This document shows positions 33,693 through 43,799 of a stretch of 64,000 bases of DNA, one piece after another. Position numbers and translations under genes: made by a program. The notes beneath the pieces were generated by a model, which saw only the letters and a list, made by a program, of their open reading frames with translations, did not search any database and was not told the origin of the DNA. Source of the DNA: Norana najaformis (Eukaryota > Annelida > Clitellata > Crassiclitellata > Hormogastridae); the NCBI GenBank assembly GCA_964023275.1, contig OZ029929.1, positions 6,363,935 to 6,427,934 of the forward strand, read 5' to 3'. Each line of letters starts with the position of its first letter. Position 1 is the first letter of the stretch.

Positions 33693-34650
33693 CAACAACA
33701 ACATCATCATCCTTATAATCATGAAACACGTTATCCATAAAACCGTCATTCACTATTGCCCTACCGCAGCCCACCACCACTATAACCGTCCACAACCACC
33801 ACCACAACCACCATTATCAAAGCCACCTCCACCACGATCCACAACCGCAAGTCTCTCCTCATTAGCCTGTGTAGTTGTTTGGCTAGTCTCATTCATTGTG
33901 ACGTCCCTATAGAAATTCTATTCACAAAGGAATAGTCAGAACAAAATGTCGTTATTAGGCTTCTAGTAAAGCATGAGCACAAGAAGATATCATTACCTAC
34001 GCAGCACATGCGTCTTCTCTTTTGTTCACAGTTTTCGCTGCAGACAGTTCTAACAGTACGTAGCAATTCGAGCTTCTTAAATAACTCCTCTTCCTCTACC
34101 GAGAAACAGTCAGTTAAAATGGCTCGACGTTAAGCGTACAATCTCTGAGTTATTTCTGCGTCCAGCAGTGTTGTTCAGCTCCTTTTACAGTATTGATGCA
34201 TCGATTTGGAGCGAAGCCGCTCAATAAGATGCCAACAACCACCCTGATCGATATTGCTGACTGCAGGAATCCAAGGCGACCAACGATGGATGAATTGTTT
34301 TCGGTGGGAAAAGATAATCTGACAATTGGTGGCCAGTCATTGTTTAACGAATCAAGGATATCTTTTCCAGCGGTTGTCATGTGCGATTCTGTGTTTGCGT
34401 TCCTCCTTTTACTTGTTTCCAATTGAGAATAAGTTTAAACTTTGAATAATTTATGAGAATGATGTTAGCGATAACGATGATGATATTTACAACTTTGACT
34501 ACGACGACGACGATAATGATGATGATTATCTGATTATATGATTACCTCATCATCATCATCATCATCATCATCATTTTTTTTAATTTTTATCCCTCAGGAT
34601 TAGAAAAAGACTTTCTGATATTATTGTGTTGCATCCTTATTCCATTTATT

Positions 34651-35283
34651 ATGTTAGTATTATTTTTACCCGAGGTGAATTGCCTCAGGATTACAAAAAT
34701 TAGAGGAGAGTTGTTAATCAGAATAAAATTTTAAAAAGTAATAGTAGGCCTAATAATAATAGTAACAATTATTATAGGCTTAAAAGTAGTAGGCCTATAG
34801 TAGGCCTAGTAGTCGCAGTAGTAGTAAGTAGTAGTAGTAGTGGCAGTAGTGGGAGTAGTAGTGGTAGTACTAGTAGCAGTAGTTGGCCTGGTAGTGTTAT
34901 AATAAGTAGTAGTGGCAGAAGTCTAGTAAGATACCGTAACTCTAGCGTTTTAGGTTGTTTGTTTGACGTCACAAGTTTATTTGCTTCTATGACGCAAGGG
35001 TTGGAATTGGGGTCGTAGGAGGTCATGACGGAGACGTCGAATCATTATGGAACCGTCGGAGACGTTTGTCCGATGTTCTAATTAGGCCTAGCAGCCCCGG
35101 CAAACGGCATTCGCCCTCACAGGATAAGCGCTCCGACACCCGAGGATCATGTCGACAGGCGTAAGTATGATAAGAGCGTTCTGTTCCGATATGCAACTTT
35201 TAGCAGTAATCACAGCTATCATCGTCACTGGAAAATATTACAAGCGTTGTCACTCAATTACAGATGTGGCTCTACGTTCAGAA
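34651..35283. other. AT- and GTA-rich non-coding DNA
   Basis: Contains a degenerate GTAGTA/GTAGGCCTA tract (34,740-34,910). No gene. Confidence 0.5.
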
Positions 35284-35460
35284 CGACGATGTAATGTAAT
35301 GTAATGTAATGACGACAATTTATATAACATTGTAAGTAGTAGGCTACTTCTAGGGTGCTTTACCAAGTCAAAAGTCAGCCCAAGTACTAAGAGTTGTGGA
35401 GTAAATAGAATTTCAGCTGTTTTTAAAGAGGTTTTCGAAAAGGTGATACAACGACAATGA
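35284..35460 (-). mobile_element. LINE 3' UTR with CATTA tail
   Basis: Starts with tandem GTAATGTAATG, then ACGACAATTTATATAACATT and CAAAAGTCAGCCCAAGTACT. It is nearly identical to 60,236-60,370, where the same unit is joined to an RT C-terminus. It is therefore the reversed 3' end of that LINE family. Confidence 0.75.
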
Positions 35461-35519
35461 CGACACAACATTGCTAATAATGAGAATAATAAAATAGTCA
35501 TAATCATCTAATCAAGTTG

Positions 35520-35765
35520 ATCATTGCATGACTCCCATCATCATCGTCGTCATCTTCGTCATCGACGCCGTCATCGTCATTAATGTCCTCATTATCATTG
35601 TAATCATTGTCATCATTGTCCTTACAGTCGTCGCCCTCTTCTCATCATTTTAATCATAATCATCATAATCAATAGCATCGTATTCATCATAATCGTCGTA
35701 GTCGCCGCCTCAGCCACTGCAATCGTCAATAACGGCTTCGTCATCATGATCAATTAAATAAAAAT
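35520..35765. repeat. Degenerate TCA/TCG microsatellite
   Basis: A run of ATCATCGTCGTCATC-like triplets with interruptions. Confidence 0.8.
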
Positions 35766-35904
35766 AGCTATGGATGTGATAATGTTGCTGCCTATAAGCG
35801 CTCTAGCCCGGCTTCAAACACTGATACAAACTGCCGGCTACCTTTTGAATATCTGGCGCCGGCGCCCCGGTCGACATTAGTGATGAACTGACACAGACAG
35901 AAAA

Positions 35905-36075
35905 TGAATGCAAATGTAAATGTACGCATTTTTCTGTATCGACCGTATGGCCTCGTTCCAGGTCATTTTTCAACAATTTTTCAATATATTCATCGGGCAA
36001 AACACAGTGTCCCGTTGGAATATCCATTAAAGCACAATAGGCCTACACGTGACAGACAACTAATGTCTTTGACCT
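35905..36075 (-). repeat. SINE family S1, partial
   Basis: AATGTAAATGTACGCATTTT, TATCGACCGTATGGCCTCG and CCCGTTGGAATATCCATTAA match the 3' two thirds of S1 reversed. The tRNA-like head is missing. Confidence 0.65.
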
Positions 36076-36786
36076 CAAATACATATACGGCCTTCACTGT
36101 TCAGTGGCGAGATCCAGGAGTTGAATAAATATGGAGGGGACAGTTCATCAAGGTTGCGGGGTTTTATGGCGGAATGTTTCTGACGAACCTTTGGTCATCA
36201 GGTTTTTGGGAAAGAGGAACTACTTTCTGAGGATCTGTTTTTGCAGTCACACTACTTTTGGACCCGACGTCAAGTTTTCAAGTTCCTGAGAAAACTGATG
36301 ACCTTTTCTAGTTTTCCGCCTTTTCGGCTGGGGATGTACCACATTTGGATGACTTCTCAATCGCGTTGCTTTTGATTTCTCAAATTTTCCTGTTCCTTAT
36401 TCCACTTTCGCGCATTCCTCCACGATCTTTTCGCTTCAGCACTCCTATCGGAAAACCAGAAAATGTAATCTGTTTTGGGTTCTGACAAGAGTCATTCTTC
36501 GCTTGCTTTAGCTGTATTATCATCGCCTTCTTAATCTACAGTTTCTGTAGGCATCCTTAGCCAAAACCGGTCTGAAGCAACTGGCGGCTCCAAAATGAAG
36601 GTCGGATTTTCTCCATAGATCCGCCCTTGTGCCTGTTTTGCAACAGAACACACTCATCCTGGCCCAAACTCAGGCGTCTTTTTCAGAATAGGCCTTCCTT
36701 GTAATAACGCACTTATTTGCTGGACGTAGGCAGGTTACCTCAAGCCCTCTGGTAACTTTGGCTTCCATTTTAGGCCTCCGTTTTAG
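36076..36786. other. Non-coding upstream of RSPH1, no exon recognised
   Basis: The 5' exon(s) of RSPH1 should lie upstream of 36,881 but none could be identified here. Confidence 0.35.
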
Positions 36787-37557
36787 GTTTTAGCTTCACT
36801 AACTCATGTACTTTGACCGTCATCAAAAAGCTTCTCTGAAAAATTTCTCTTTTTTTGTGTTGAATATGCTGTGATGACAGGAGTATCGCTACATGGGTGA
36901 CTACAATTCCAAGAACCAACGCCATGGATTCGGCCGAGCGTTCTTCAAGAACGGCGACTCCTACGAGGGTTACTATGAGAACGGAAAGCGACACGGGCAT
37001 GGCGTCTACAGGTGGGCTAATATGCGTGGAGACGGGGTCTCATAAGACTGCCATGGCAACGGTAGGAATCTGATGCCGAAGAACACAATGACTAGGAATC
37101 CATCCGTTCACTAATATATCCCTATTTAAAAGTATGCTTCTCAATATCTATCTTTCTATTCACTGACCTTTCATCCACTCGCTCGAACGTTGTTTCTTTG
37201 TCGATGTCAAGCGATCTTTGACCTCTTAAGAGATAAGCCATTACCTAACATTGCCTTACCTTACCTCGATTCACCTTGCATTTACTTACCTACATTACCT
37301 TACCTCATCTTACCTTACCTTCCTTATTATACCTTATCATACTTTACCTTCTCAAGGTTCACAAATGGAGCGGTCTATGACGGTCAGTGGCAGCACGGAA
37401 TGAAAAACGGCCTCGGAGTCTTTGTCTATCCAGACGGATCCAAATATGACGGTAACCCCAACTGAACCGTACTCGATTTGAATAGACTGTAGACTAGACT
37501 TGTCCTAAAGTAGAATAGATTACAATACACTGAAATAAACTGGGACGCGTTAGTTGT
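36787..37557 (+). repeat. Segmental duplication block 2, copy A
   Basis: From TTTTAGCTTCACTAACTCAT through RSPH1 exons 1-2 to about 37,557. It matches 47,828-48,600 almost base for base. Sequence outside these limits differs. Confidence 0.9.
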
Positions 37558-40500
37558 TTTCAGTGTTTTTGAGTAAAAGACCATCGCAGAAACTGAAAGA
37601 GGTGAAGTGAGTTCGTATGATAATAAGGTCTCGGGAAGAAAGTCCGAGACATATTCCTGCAGCCTGGTGAATGGCTCTGGTTAGACGAAGCAGCGTGCAG
37701 TCGGAAAGACCATAGACTATTGAACAGCAACAGTCGAGTCCTGTGAGAATATTGATGATTCAGGGATCGTTCTCGGTCCATCGTGCAGGTAACTGGTTGG
37801 ATGATCAACGCAATGGTCGCGGGGTCTACACCTATGTCAACGGAGACAAATACGACGGACACTGGCGCTACCATGTGAGGCACGGACAGGGCAGGTACAT
37901 CTACGTCAAGGCCTGTCTCCAGCTCCAGGGCACGTGGAACGACGGAAAGAGGGAGGGCACTGGACAACTGCTTAACTACGACGATTCCGAAGAAGGACAA
38001 CTCGACTTGGTATGTAGATGTAGCTGAACATTTTACAGCACCTTCTAAATGCTTCTCCATGGCATTATACTTATATGCTGTGTAGATATATCTTCAACGC
38101 CAAACATTGACAGTTCAACGCTTCAGTGTAGTCGCATTTCGCAATGAAGTCCCATTGTCCCTAGTGGAACGTATGGAAAGCGTTCATGTATCGCTCTTCA
38201 GCGCTTGACCTGGCAATGTATGTATGTATATGCATGTATGTATGCATCAGATATTTGTATAGCGCTGTTAGCGAAGGTCACTGCAATCACTGCATGGCAA
38301 AACAACAACATCAATTCAACAGCCTATAAAGATTCACTTATGGAAGTGACGGGTGATATGTATGCATGTATGTATGTATGCATGCATATACTGTATGTAG
38401 GTATATGGTTGTATGTACCTGTATGTGTCCTGCACACATGACTACCTAACTGATCTGGACAAGTGCGTCTTAAGGTAATTTGAAAACATATGCTGAACAG
38501 ATTCTCGTGCTATAATACGCATGTAAAATGGAAGACTGTTCCAAGAGGAAGGTCCAATTCAGGAGAAGGCATAATGGGCTCTAGATGATCTGCGGAAGCG
38601 CTGCGCCTGCATATCTCCGTGGGCAGGAGAACGCAACGATCGCAGACCCTGTTGAATCGAGACTGGAATGCAGAGCTCCCTGATGTAAGCCTTTGCGAAG
38701 GGCCACCAACGACGCCTGTCCCAGGAAAAGCATCAGCTAGTGGTCGAATTGGATCAGATTTGATCCAGCAAGACTCGCCTTGATGCAAACTGATCCATTT
38801 TGAAAATTTTCTTTGGCAGCAGACTGACAGGATTGAATTTGATCATGACCTTGAGACTGGCCAACAAGAAAAACAGGAACAAGAACGAAGGCGCCAAACC
38901 GAACAATTGCTAGACCATGACAAGAGATATGGTCGTGAAGAACAACTCCTGTATGATCAAAGTCCTTCAGGTGAGCGTAATTGGTTCCAGTGATTAATTG
39001 CATGCATACATAAACACATACATAAATACATACATAAATACATATACATATACATATATAGTTATACATACATACCCGCCTACATACATGTACATGCATA
39101 CATACATACATACATAAATACATGCATGCATACATAATTATATGCATATATATACATACAGCTTCAGTTGTGCTGAGTAAATACTGACTCACAGCCTGAT
39201 GAGCGAACTGAGCAGACTGTAACCATCGCAGACGCAAGCTGATGCTTTTTAATCCACCACTTGTAAATATTACGACTGGACTCTCCGCTTGAAATTAATT
39301 TAGGAAAGTTTTTAATTGTTTAGCTTTTAATACTTTCTCCAGTTTCAGTTGGTGCCAGGCACATCGAATGCCATTACTGGCCAAAAAACGAAATGACAGG
39401 TAATATTACTTTCGATATTTGGATTCAAAGGATAACTCAAAAGAAGCAGCGCCGTCTCATTGTGACGACACTTCCAAAAAGCTTAGTAATGATTTTTCCT
39501 CGCATTTCAGATGTGATGGTTCCAGGTTCGGAGGGAGCTACTGAGGCTGGTAAGTTTAAGTTTGAAATTATTACCATCACATTATACAGATACAGTTTCT
39601 CACGTACGTACGTAGTCTACTTTGTATGTATGTATGTATGTATGTATATACGTATTTATATATGTATGTATGTATGTATATACGTATTTATATATGTATG
39701 TATGTATGTATATACGTATTTATATATGTATGTATGTATGTATATACGTATTTATATATGTATGTATGTATGTATATACGTATTTATATATGTATGTATG
39801 TATGTATATACGTATTTATATATGTATGTATGTATGTATATACGTATTTATATATGTATGTATGTACCAAGTTCCCTTGCGGCGTGTATTAGTGGCACGG
39901 TGGTCAGACATCTTCACTTGACGCCATTTAACTTTGAACCCAGTGACCTTACAACGTATCACATTGTTTGCCTGCGTTACTTTTCAGAAGGTCGCGCTGC
40001 ATGGTGGGAATCACAGGAACTAAGACAGCATGAGGGTAAGGCATTTTCATGACACCTTTCGTATTCAAAATCACTGGCATACTCCACAAAGTTAGTATAA
40101 AGTGAGTTAAGGGAAAGGTAAGTAGAGGTAAGGCAAGGTAGGATGTACGGTAAGATAATTAAGTTGTGATAAAGTAATATAAAATAAGATAATATTTTAC
40201 AAGCAAAATTTAGCATGTAGTCATATAGACTTCTCGGGTCTTATGAAAACGAATGGTTAACAGACAGACAGAACGATAGACAGACAGACAGACAGACGAC
40301 AGACAGACAGACAAAGTGTATGTACGCCAAACAGAGACATGTAGAAAGAATGACTCTCCTGAAGTCATTCCTATTTCTAGGCATTTTTCACATTCAACTT
40401 AGCAAAGTCGGTGATTACGCTGACGTTTGTTTAACCTTGTCTACAGGAATTGAAAGTCATCATGATATTCAAGGTCATCCAGATGATGGTCACGAAGATG

Positions 40501-41321
40501 AAAGTGAAAGTCACAGAGATGAAGGTCAAAAGGATCGAAGTGACGGTCATCTGGAGAAAGGTCAGGATGACCAACACGACAGTCATCGGGATCTGACTGA
40601 ACGTGATCAGAACGAAGGTAATATTGATCAGAATGAAAGTCAACAGAATGAAGGTGATAAGGATCAGAATGAAAGTCATCAGAATGAAGGTAATACCGAT
40701 CAAACTGAAAGTCATCAGAATGAAGGTGATAAGGACCAGAATGAAAGTCAACAGAATGAAGGTGATAAGGATCAGAATGAAAGTCATCAGAATGAAGGTA
40801 ATACCGACCAAACTGAAAGTCATCAGATTGAAGGTGATAAGGACCAGAATGAAAGTCAACAGAATGAAGGCAATACCGACCAAACTGAAAGTCATCAGAT
40901 TGAAGGTGATAAGGACCAGAATGAAAGTCAACAGAATGAAGGTGATAAGGATCAGAATGAAAGTCATCAGAATGAAGGCAATACCGACCAAACTGAAAGT
41001 CACCAGAATGAAGGTGATAAGGATCAGAATGAAAGTCATCAGAATGAAGGTAATACCGATCAAACTGAAAGTCATCAGAATGAAGGTAATACCGATCAAA
41101 CTGAAAGTCAGCGGATGGAAGGTGATAAGGATCAGAATGAAAGTCATCAGAATGAAGGTAATACGGATCAAACTGAAAGTCACAAGAATGAAGGTAATAA
41201 GGATGAAAATGAAAATCATCACAATGAAAGTACTACGGATCACGATAAAAATTATCAGAATGAAGGTAAAACGGATCAAAATGAAAGTCATGAAAATGAA
41301 GGTAAGAGAGATATCGAATGA
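36881..41321 (+). CDS. RSPH1: Radial spoke head 1 homologue (MORN-repeat protein) with minisatellite-encoded tail
   Basis: Eight exons with agreeing phases: 36,881-37,011, 37,357-37,451, 37,789-38,009, 38,820-38,970, 39,349-39,399, 39,511-39,549, 39,988-40,035 and 40,447-41,321 (TGA). They total 1,611 nt, giving 536 aa. All introns are GT-AG. Exons 1-3 (residues 1-149) encode about six MORN repeats, e.g. GDSYEGYYENGKRHGHGVYR, WQHGMKNGLGVFVYPDGSKY and YDGHWRYHVRHGQGRYIYV, in the order and spacing of RSPH1. RSPH1 is a structural protein of the radial spoke head in motile 9+2 axonemes. Exons 4-7 are short and polar. Exon 8 (residues 246-536) is an acidic Gln/Asn/Glu-rich tail with about 19 copies of a 12-residue unit. 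The true start is probably in an unseen upstream exon; the first Met here is at 36,893. Vertebrate RSPH1 also has an acidic tail, but not this repeat as far as I recall. Confidence 0.92.
38215..38440. repeat. TATG/CATG microsatellites in RSPH1 intron 3
   Basis: GTATGTATGCATGTATG-type repeats around 38,217-38,250 and 38,355-38,420. Confidence 0.85.
38460..38735 (-). mobile_element. L2/CR1-like LINE RT C-terminal remnant
   Basis: The reverse strand reads YIRELCIPVS, LRSLRSPAHGD and RFRRSSRAHYAF, then LPLGTVFHF. This is collinear with the YLKDFCISVS...RSTLRSA...RTATAQSRSFA segment of the intact LINE at 21-22.6 kb, diverged and shifted. Confidence 0.6.
39005..39160. repeat. CATA microsatellite in RSPH1 intron 4
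   Basis: Imperfect ACATACATAAATACATAC run. Confidence 0.9.
39625..39868. repeat. Higher-order 32-bp tandem repeat in RSPH1 intron 6
   Basis: About seven near-perfect copies of a 32-bp unit made of eight tetranucleotides: four TATG, then TATA, TACG, TATT and TATA. The unit is not a multiple of three, yet all three forward frames stay open for about 90 codons because no stop occurs in any phase. Confidence 0.93.
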
Positions 41322-41395
41322 AAGTCATTAAGATGAAGGTATGAGAAATCAGAATGAAAGTCATTAAAATGAAGGTCATAAGGATCAAAAGAAGT
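40605..41395 (+). repeat. 36-bp coding minisatellite (RSPH1 exon 8)
   Basis: About 19 tandem 36-bp units encoding DQNESHQNEGDK or DQTESHQNEGNT-type 12-mers, alternating in a higher-order pattern. More diverged units lie upstream (from about 40,450). Decayed units continue past the TGA to about 41,395, because one extra base at 41,308-41,322 shifts the frame into that stop. Confidence 0.95.
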
Positions 41396-41424
41396 GTAAA
41401 TCAACTGTTTAACTTAATTTAACT

Positions 41425-41631
41425 GGATCTCAGTCTTCAATTTAGGGCCATAAAGTGCGTCCAGTTCTCTGAAACGATCGACAGTTTCGACTCGGAGGCC
41501 AAAAACCACCACCAAATCACGGGGAAAACCTTGAAAACTTTCAGGGACATGAAGAAGAACTACTCTATAAAAATGATTCGGATGAATAACCTGAACTGGA
41601 AGCTGGTGAACCAAAAATTCGAAACATAGGC
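41425..41631 (+). other. Possible unassigned terminal exon
   Basis: After a possible acceptor (GGATCTCAG at 41,425-41,433) one frame stays open to TAG at 41,629. It reads AIKCVQFSETIDSFDSEAKN, then RDMKKNYSIKMIRMNNLNWK, with many C or G third positions. No family is recognised. It requires a donor leaving two bases of a codon, and none is evident in RSPH1 exon 8. The reverse strand is open too. Confidence 0.25.
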
Positions 41632-41639
41632 CTGATTAA

Positions 41640-42185
41640 CATAGAAGTGAATAGGGCCCTACATTTAAAATACCATATTTCTTGAAAACTGATTGGACCT
41701 CAGCCAAGACTACACCAGGAAAGCCGAAGACTCTAGTCATCCTACAGACCCAGCTTAGGTCTACACGAAAGAAACTTTGACTAGCCAGGCACATCAGCAT
41801 TAGAAATTAATAATACTCCAATTCTCAATGATGTAAGATAAGATGTTATAACATAAAGATGCACACACAACATCTTTTCCTCGATTATTTACATTGCTGC
41901 AATTACCATTACGATTTTACAACACAGAATAAGTAGACCTAAACAATTTTGTAAGAGGCCGGTTTTGACAGGATTCTTAGCAATTAGGAATAACGGCTTA
42001 ATTGAGCAGAATCGTCACTCCGTGATGATTATGCACGTTTTCTTCTGCTTTCTAAAGGCAGTGAAAACGTCAACATTAAAACATTTCAGACGGTATGCAG
42101 GGTGATAACGACAACGTCGACAACCCCACAAAACTTCCTCGTCTCTCAAGACCGAACCGGCATACATTAAGCAGCTCTGTGCATG
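41640..42185. other. Non-coding, no gene seen
   Basis: AT-rich sequence between RSPH1 and the LINE remnant. Confidence 0.4.
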
Positions 42186-42189
42186 AGCG

Positions 42190-42540
42190 CCCGCACATCT
42201 AATCTAATCTAATGACTTCTATAGCAAGGCATCGATCGATGGTCGCTTCAAGTCAAAATCGCAGTCAAAAGTCATACGCCGTTGGAGAAGCCGGGTCGAA
42301 TTCCGATGGGTTAGAGAAACCAGAAGCCAGGTAGGTAAGCGAGTTGAAAGAGAGGTATCTCAATCTTAGACCTGAATGACGTCATAGAACTGACCAGACG
42401 AATAGAACTTGGCAACGAATTCCAAAGCCGTGGACCAGCAACCGAGAATGCTCTGGAGCCAAACACTGTCCTCGTACGAGGGACAACAAGAGTTGTAGTG
42501 TAAAGGACCTGCAAACTTATTTAGGCTCGCATCATCACCA
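42190..42540 (-). mobile_element. L2/CR1-like LINE 3' end (family T1)
   Basis: The reverse strand encodes VPRTRTVFGSRAFSVAGPRL and WNSLPSSIRLVSSMTSFRSK, the standard RT C-terminus. It then runs into the T1 tail ending in tandem TCTAATCTAA at 42,198-42,212. Confidence 0.85.
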
Positions 42541-43035
42541 GACGATGTGCCCGGTTTCGTGTTTGGCTCCTCCTGCCCAAAATTTATATGGGCGTCCATT
42601 GCTCTGTGTTCTAACCTCGCATTAGCTGGGTCGGTGATTAAATAGCGGGAAGAGGCGTGGTCATGATCATCATTAGTATGAAGAGAACGGCGCAAGTAAA
42701 GGCGCACATATTGGACTGACTGCTTTGCATAAAGACTGACTAAGTCGCAGACTTACCAACTCTCTCTGTGTGGATTTCTGACCAGGACAGACGCCACTTT
42801 ATGCTTTTAAAAACTACACACATGCTAAACGTTAGCCTATGCATGTGCAGTCGCACATGCATTACATTTATTAGAACGATTACATAAATATTTGAAAGTT
42901 TACAACACTGGCAAATATAGCAGACAAACACGCACGATTAACTAAAGATACATCGATTCCCAAAACTACTTTTAAACACTTTAGAATGAACAATAGGAAA
43001 CAAGAAAGGTAACATGACTGACAGAATAATACAGT
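42541..43035. other. Non-coding, no gene seen
   Basis: No supported feature; only short spurious ORFs. Confidence 0.4.
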
Positions 43036-43039
43036 AACT

Positions 43040-43095
43040 TTGAAAGTGGTTTCGCTGGCCTGGGTCGGAAGCGCTTCTGATGAGTTTATTCTAGG
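43040..43095 (+). mobile_element. LINE 3' fragment at the duplication edge
   Basis: TTCGCTGGCCTGGGTCGGAA followed by GCGCTTCTGATGAGTTTATT matches the last coding and 3' UTR bases of the 21-22.6 kb LINE family. It abuts the left edge of duplication copy B. Confidence 0.7.
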
Positions 43096-43298
43096 CTGCT
43101 CACGTTGTGCTGCGCCAAGTGGAGTATCGTCGATGTACGGTAGTACCCAACACAGCTGTGGTCAGAACGTTGATTGGCCCACTCCGCGTGGCAAAATGTA
43201 TACAAAAGCATGCCATATGCGGATTACAGCCAGACAGTCAGTGTGGCTCATTATGATATAGACATAGAAGCATTTCTGACTGTAGGTCACAATTACAA

Positions 43299-43352
43299 TA
43301 CTTTATTACCAGACATTAGTGTATTTACACAATAATGTCTGGTAATAAAGTA
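43299..43352. repeat. Perfect 20-bp inverted repeat, 14-base loop
   Basis: Arms at 43,299-43,318 and 43,333-43,352 are exact reverse complements (left arm TACTTTATTACCAGACATTA). Copy A has the left arm but not the right one, so the right arm was gained in copy B. Confidence 0.95.
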
Positions 43353-43799
43353 CTACAAGTACCTATAGCCATTCGATGTCTGCTCTTACCAATCATTGTT
43401 TGTAAGATGCGGAGCTGTAGATGTTGCGTCAAATGTTTGGATTAGATTAGAGTGAGCGATGACTGCATTTGGATCCGATTTATCATATATCGGCAGTGTG
43501 CAGAGAAAGATGAAGGACGATAACAATTTTAAAGATAGCAAGAAACCGCAGTCCTGTGCAGAGTTGTTTGTCAACGTTATCGGATGGGTATACAGACGAT
43601 AGGCTTTCACGTTTTTCATTTACCCAACTGGTGACTAAACTCAGTGTAACGTAAGATGATGTAATGTAACAGCACATGCGAGCTATGTAGTTACTCTGTA
43701 ATTATTCCTGGAACACCGATTTTTAAAATTTTTTGACCATTTCATACGGTATTAGCACAGGAAATACGGTCTACTGAGTGAAACGCCTTAAGCTAGACT

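Larger units (their letters stand above)
31086..34650. repeat. Segmental duplication block 1, copy A
   Basis: Nearly collinear with 43,095-46,640 (copy B), including 3' flank, receptor gene, 5' flank, TCA microsatellites and the conserved 34.0-34.4 kb stretch. Homology starts at CTGCTCACGTTG.GCTG-like sequence and fades after ATTAGAAAAA. By eye the copies differ by a few percent plus small indels. Confidence 0.93.

Noticed and set aside
34150..34426. ORFs at 34.15-34.43 kb and 46.18-46.41 kb, conserved between the duplicates
   Set aside because: A one-base indel after GGQSLF shifts the frame between copies and no splice or family evidence exists. Similarity is explained by the recent duplication.
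34772..35026. Leu-rich reverse-strand ORF
   Set aside because: Translation of a degenerate GTA/GTAGGC repeat.
39393..40052. 219-codon Tyr/Val/Met/Cys-rich ORF in RSPH1 intron 6
   Set aside because: It is the translation of a TATG-based tandem repeat running across real exon boundaries.
40605..41320. Regular 36-bp repeats resembling a CRISPR array
   Set aside because: Units are contiguous with no unique spacers, keep one coding frame and lie in an exon with matching splice phase. It is a coding minisatellite in animal DNA.
40431..41331. Long ORFs on the reverse strand and in a second forward frame of the RSPH1 tail
   Set aside because: A 36-bp unit free of stops is open in several frames automatically. 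Only the frame joined to the upstream exons has splice support.
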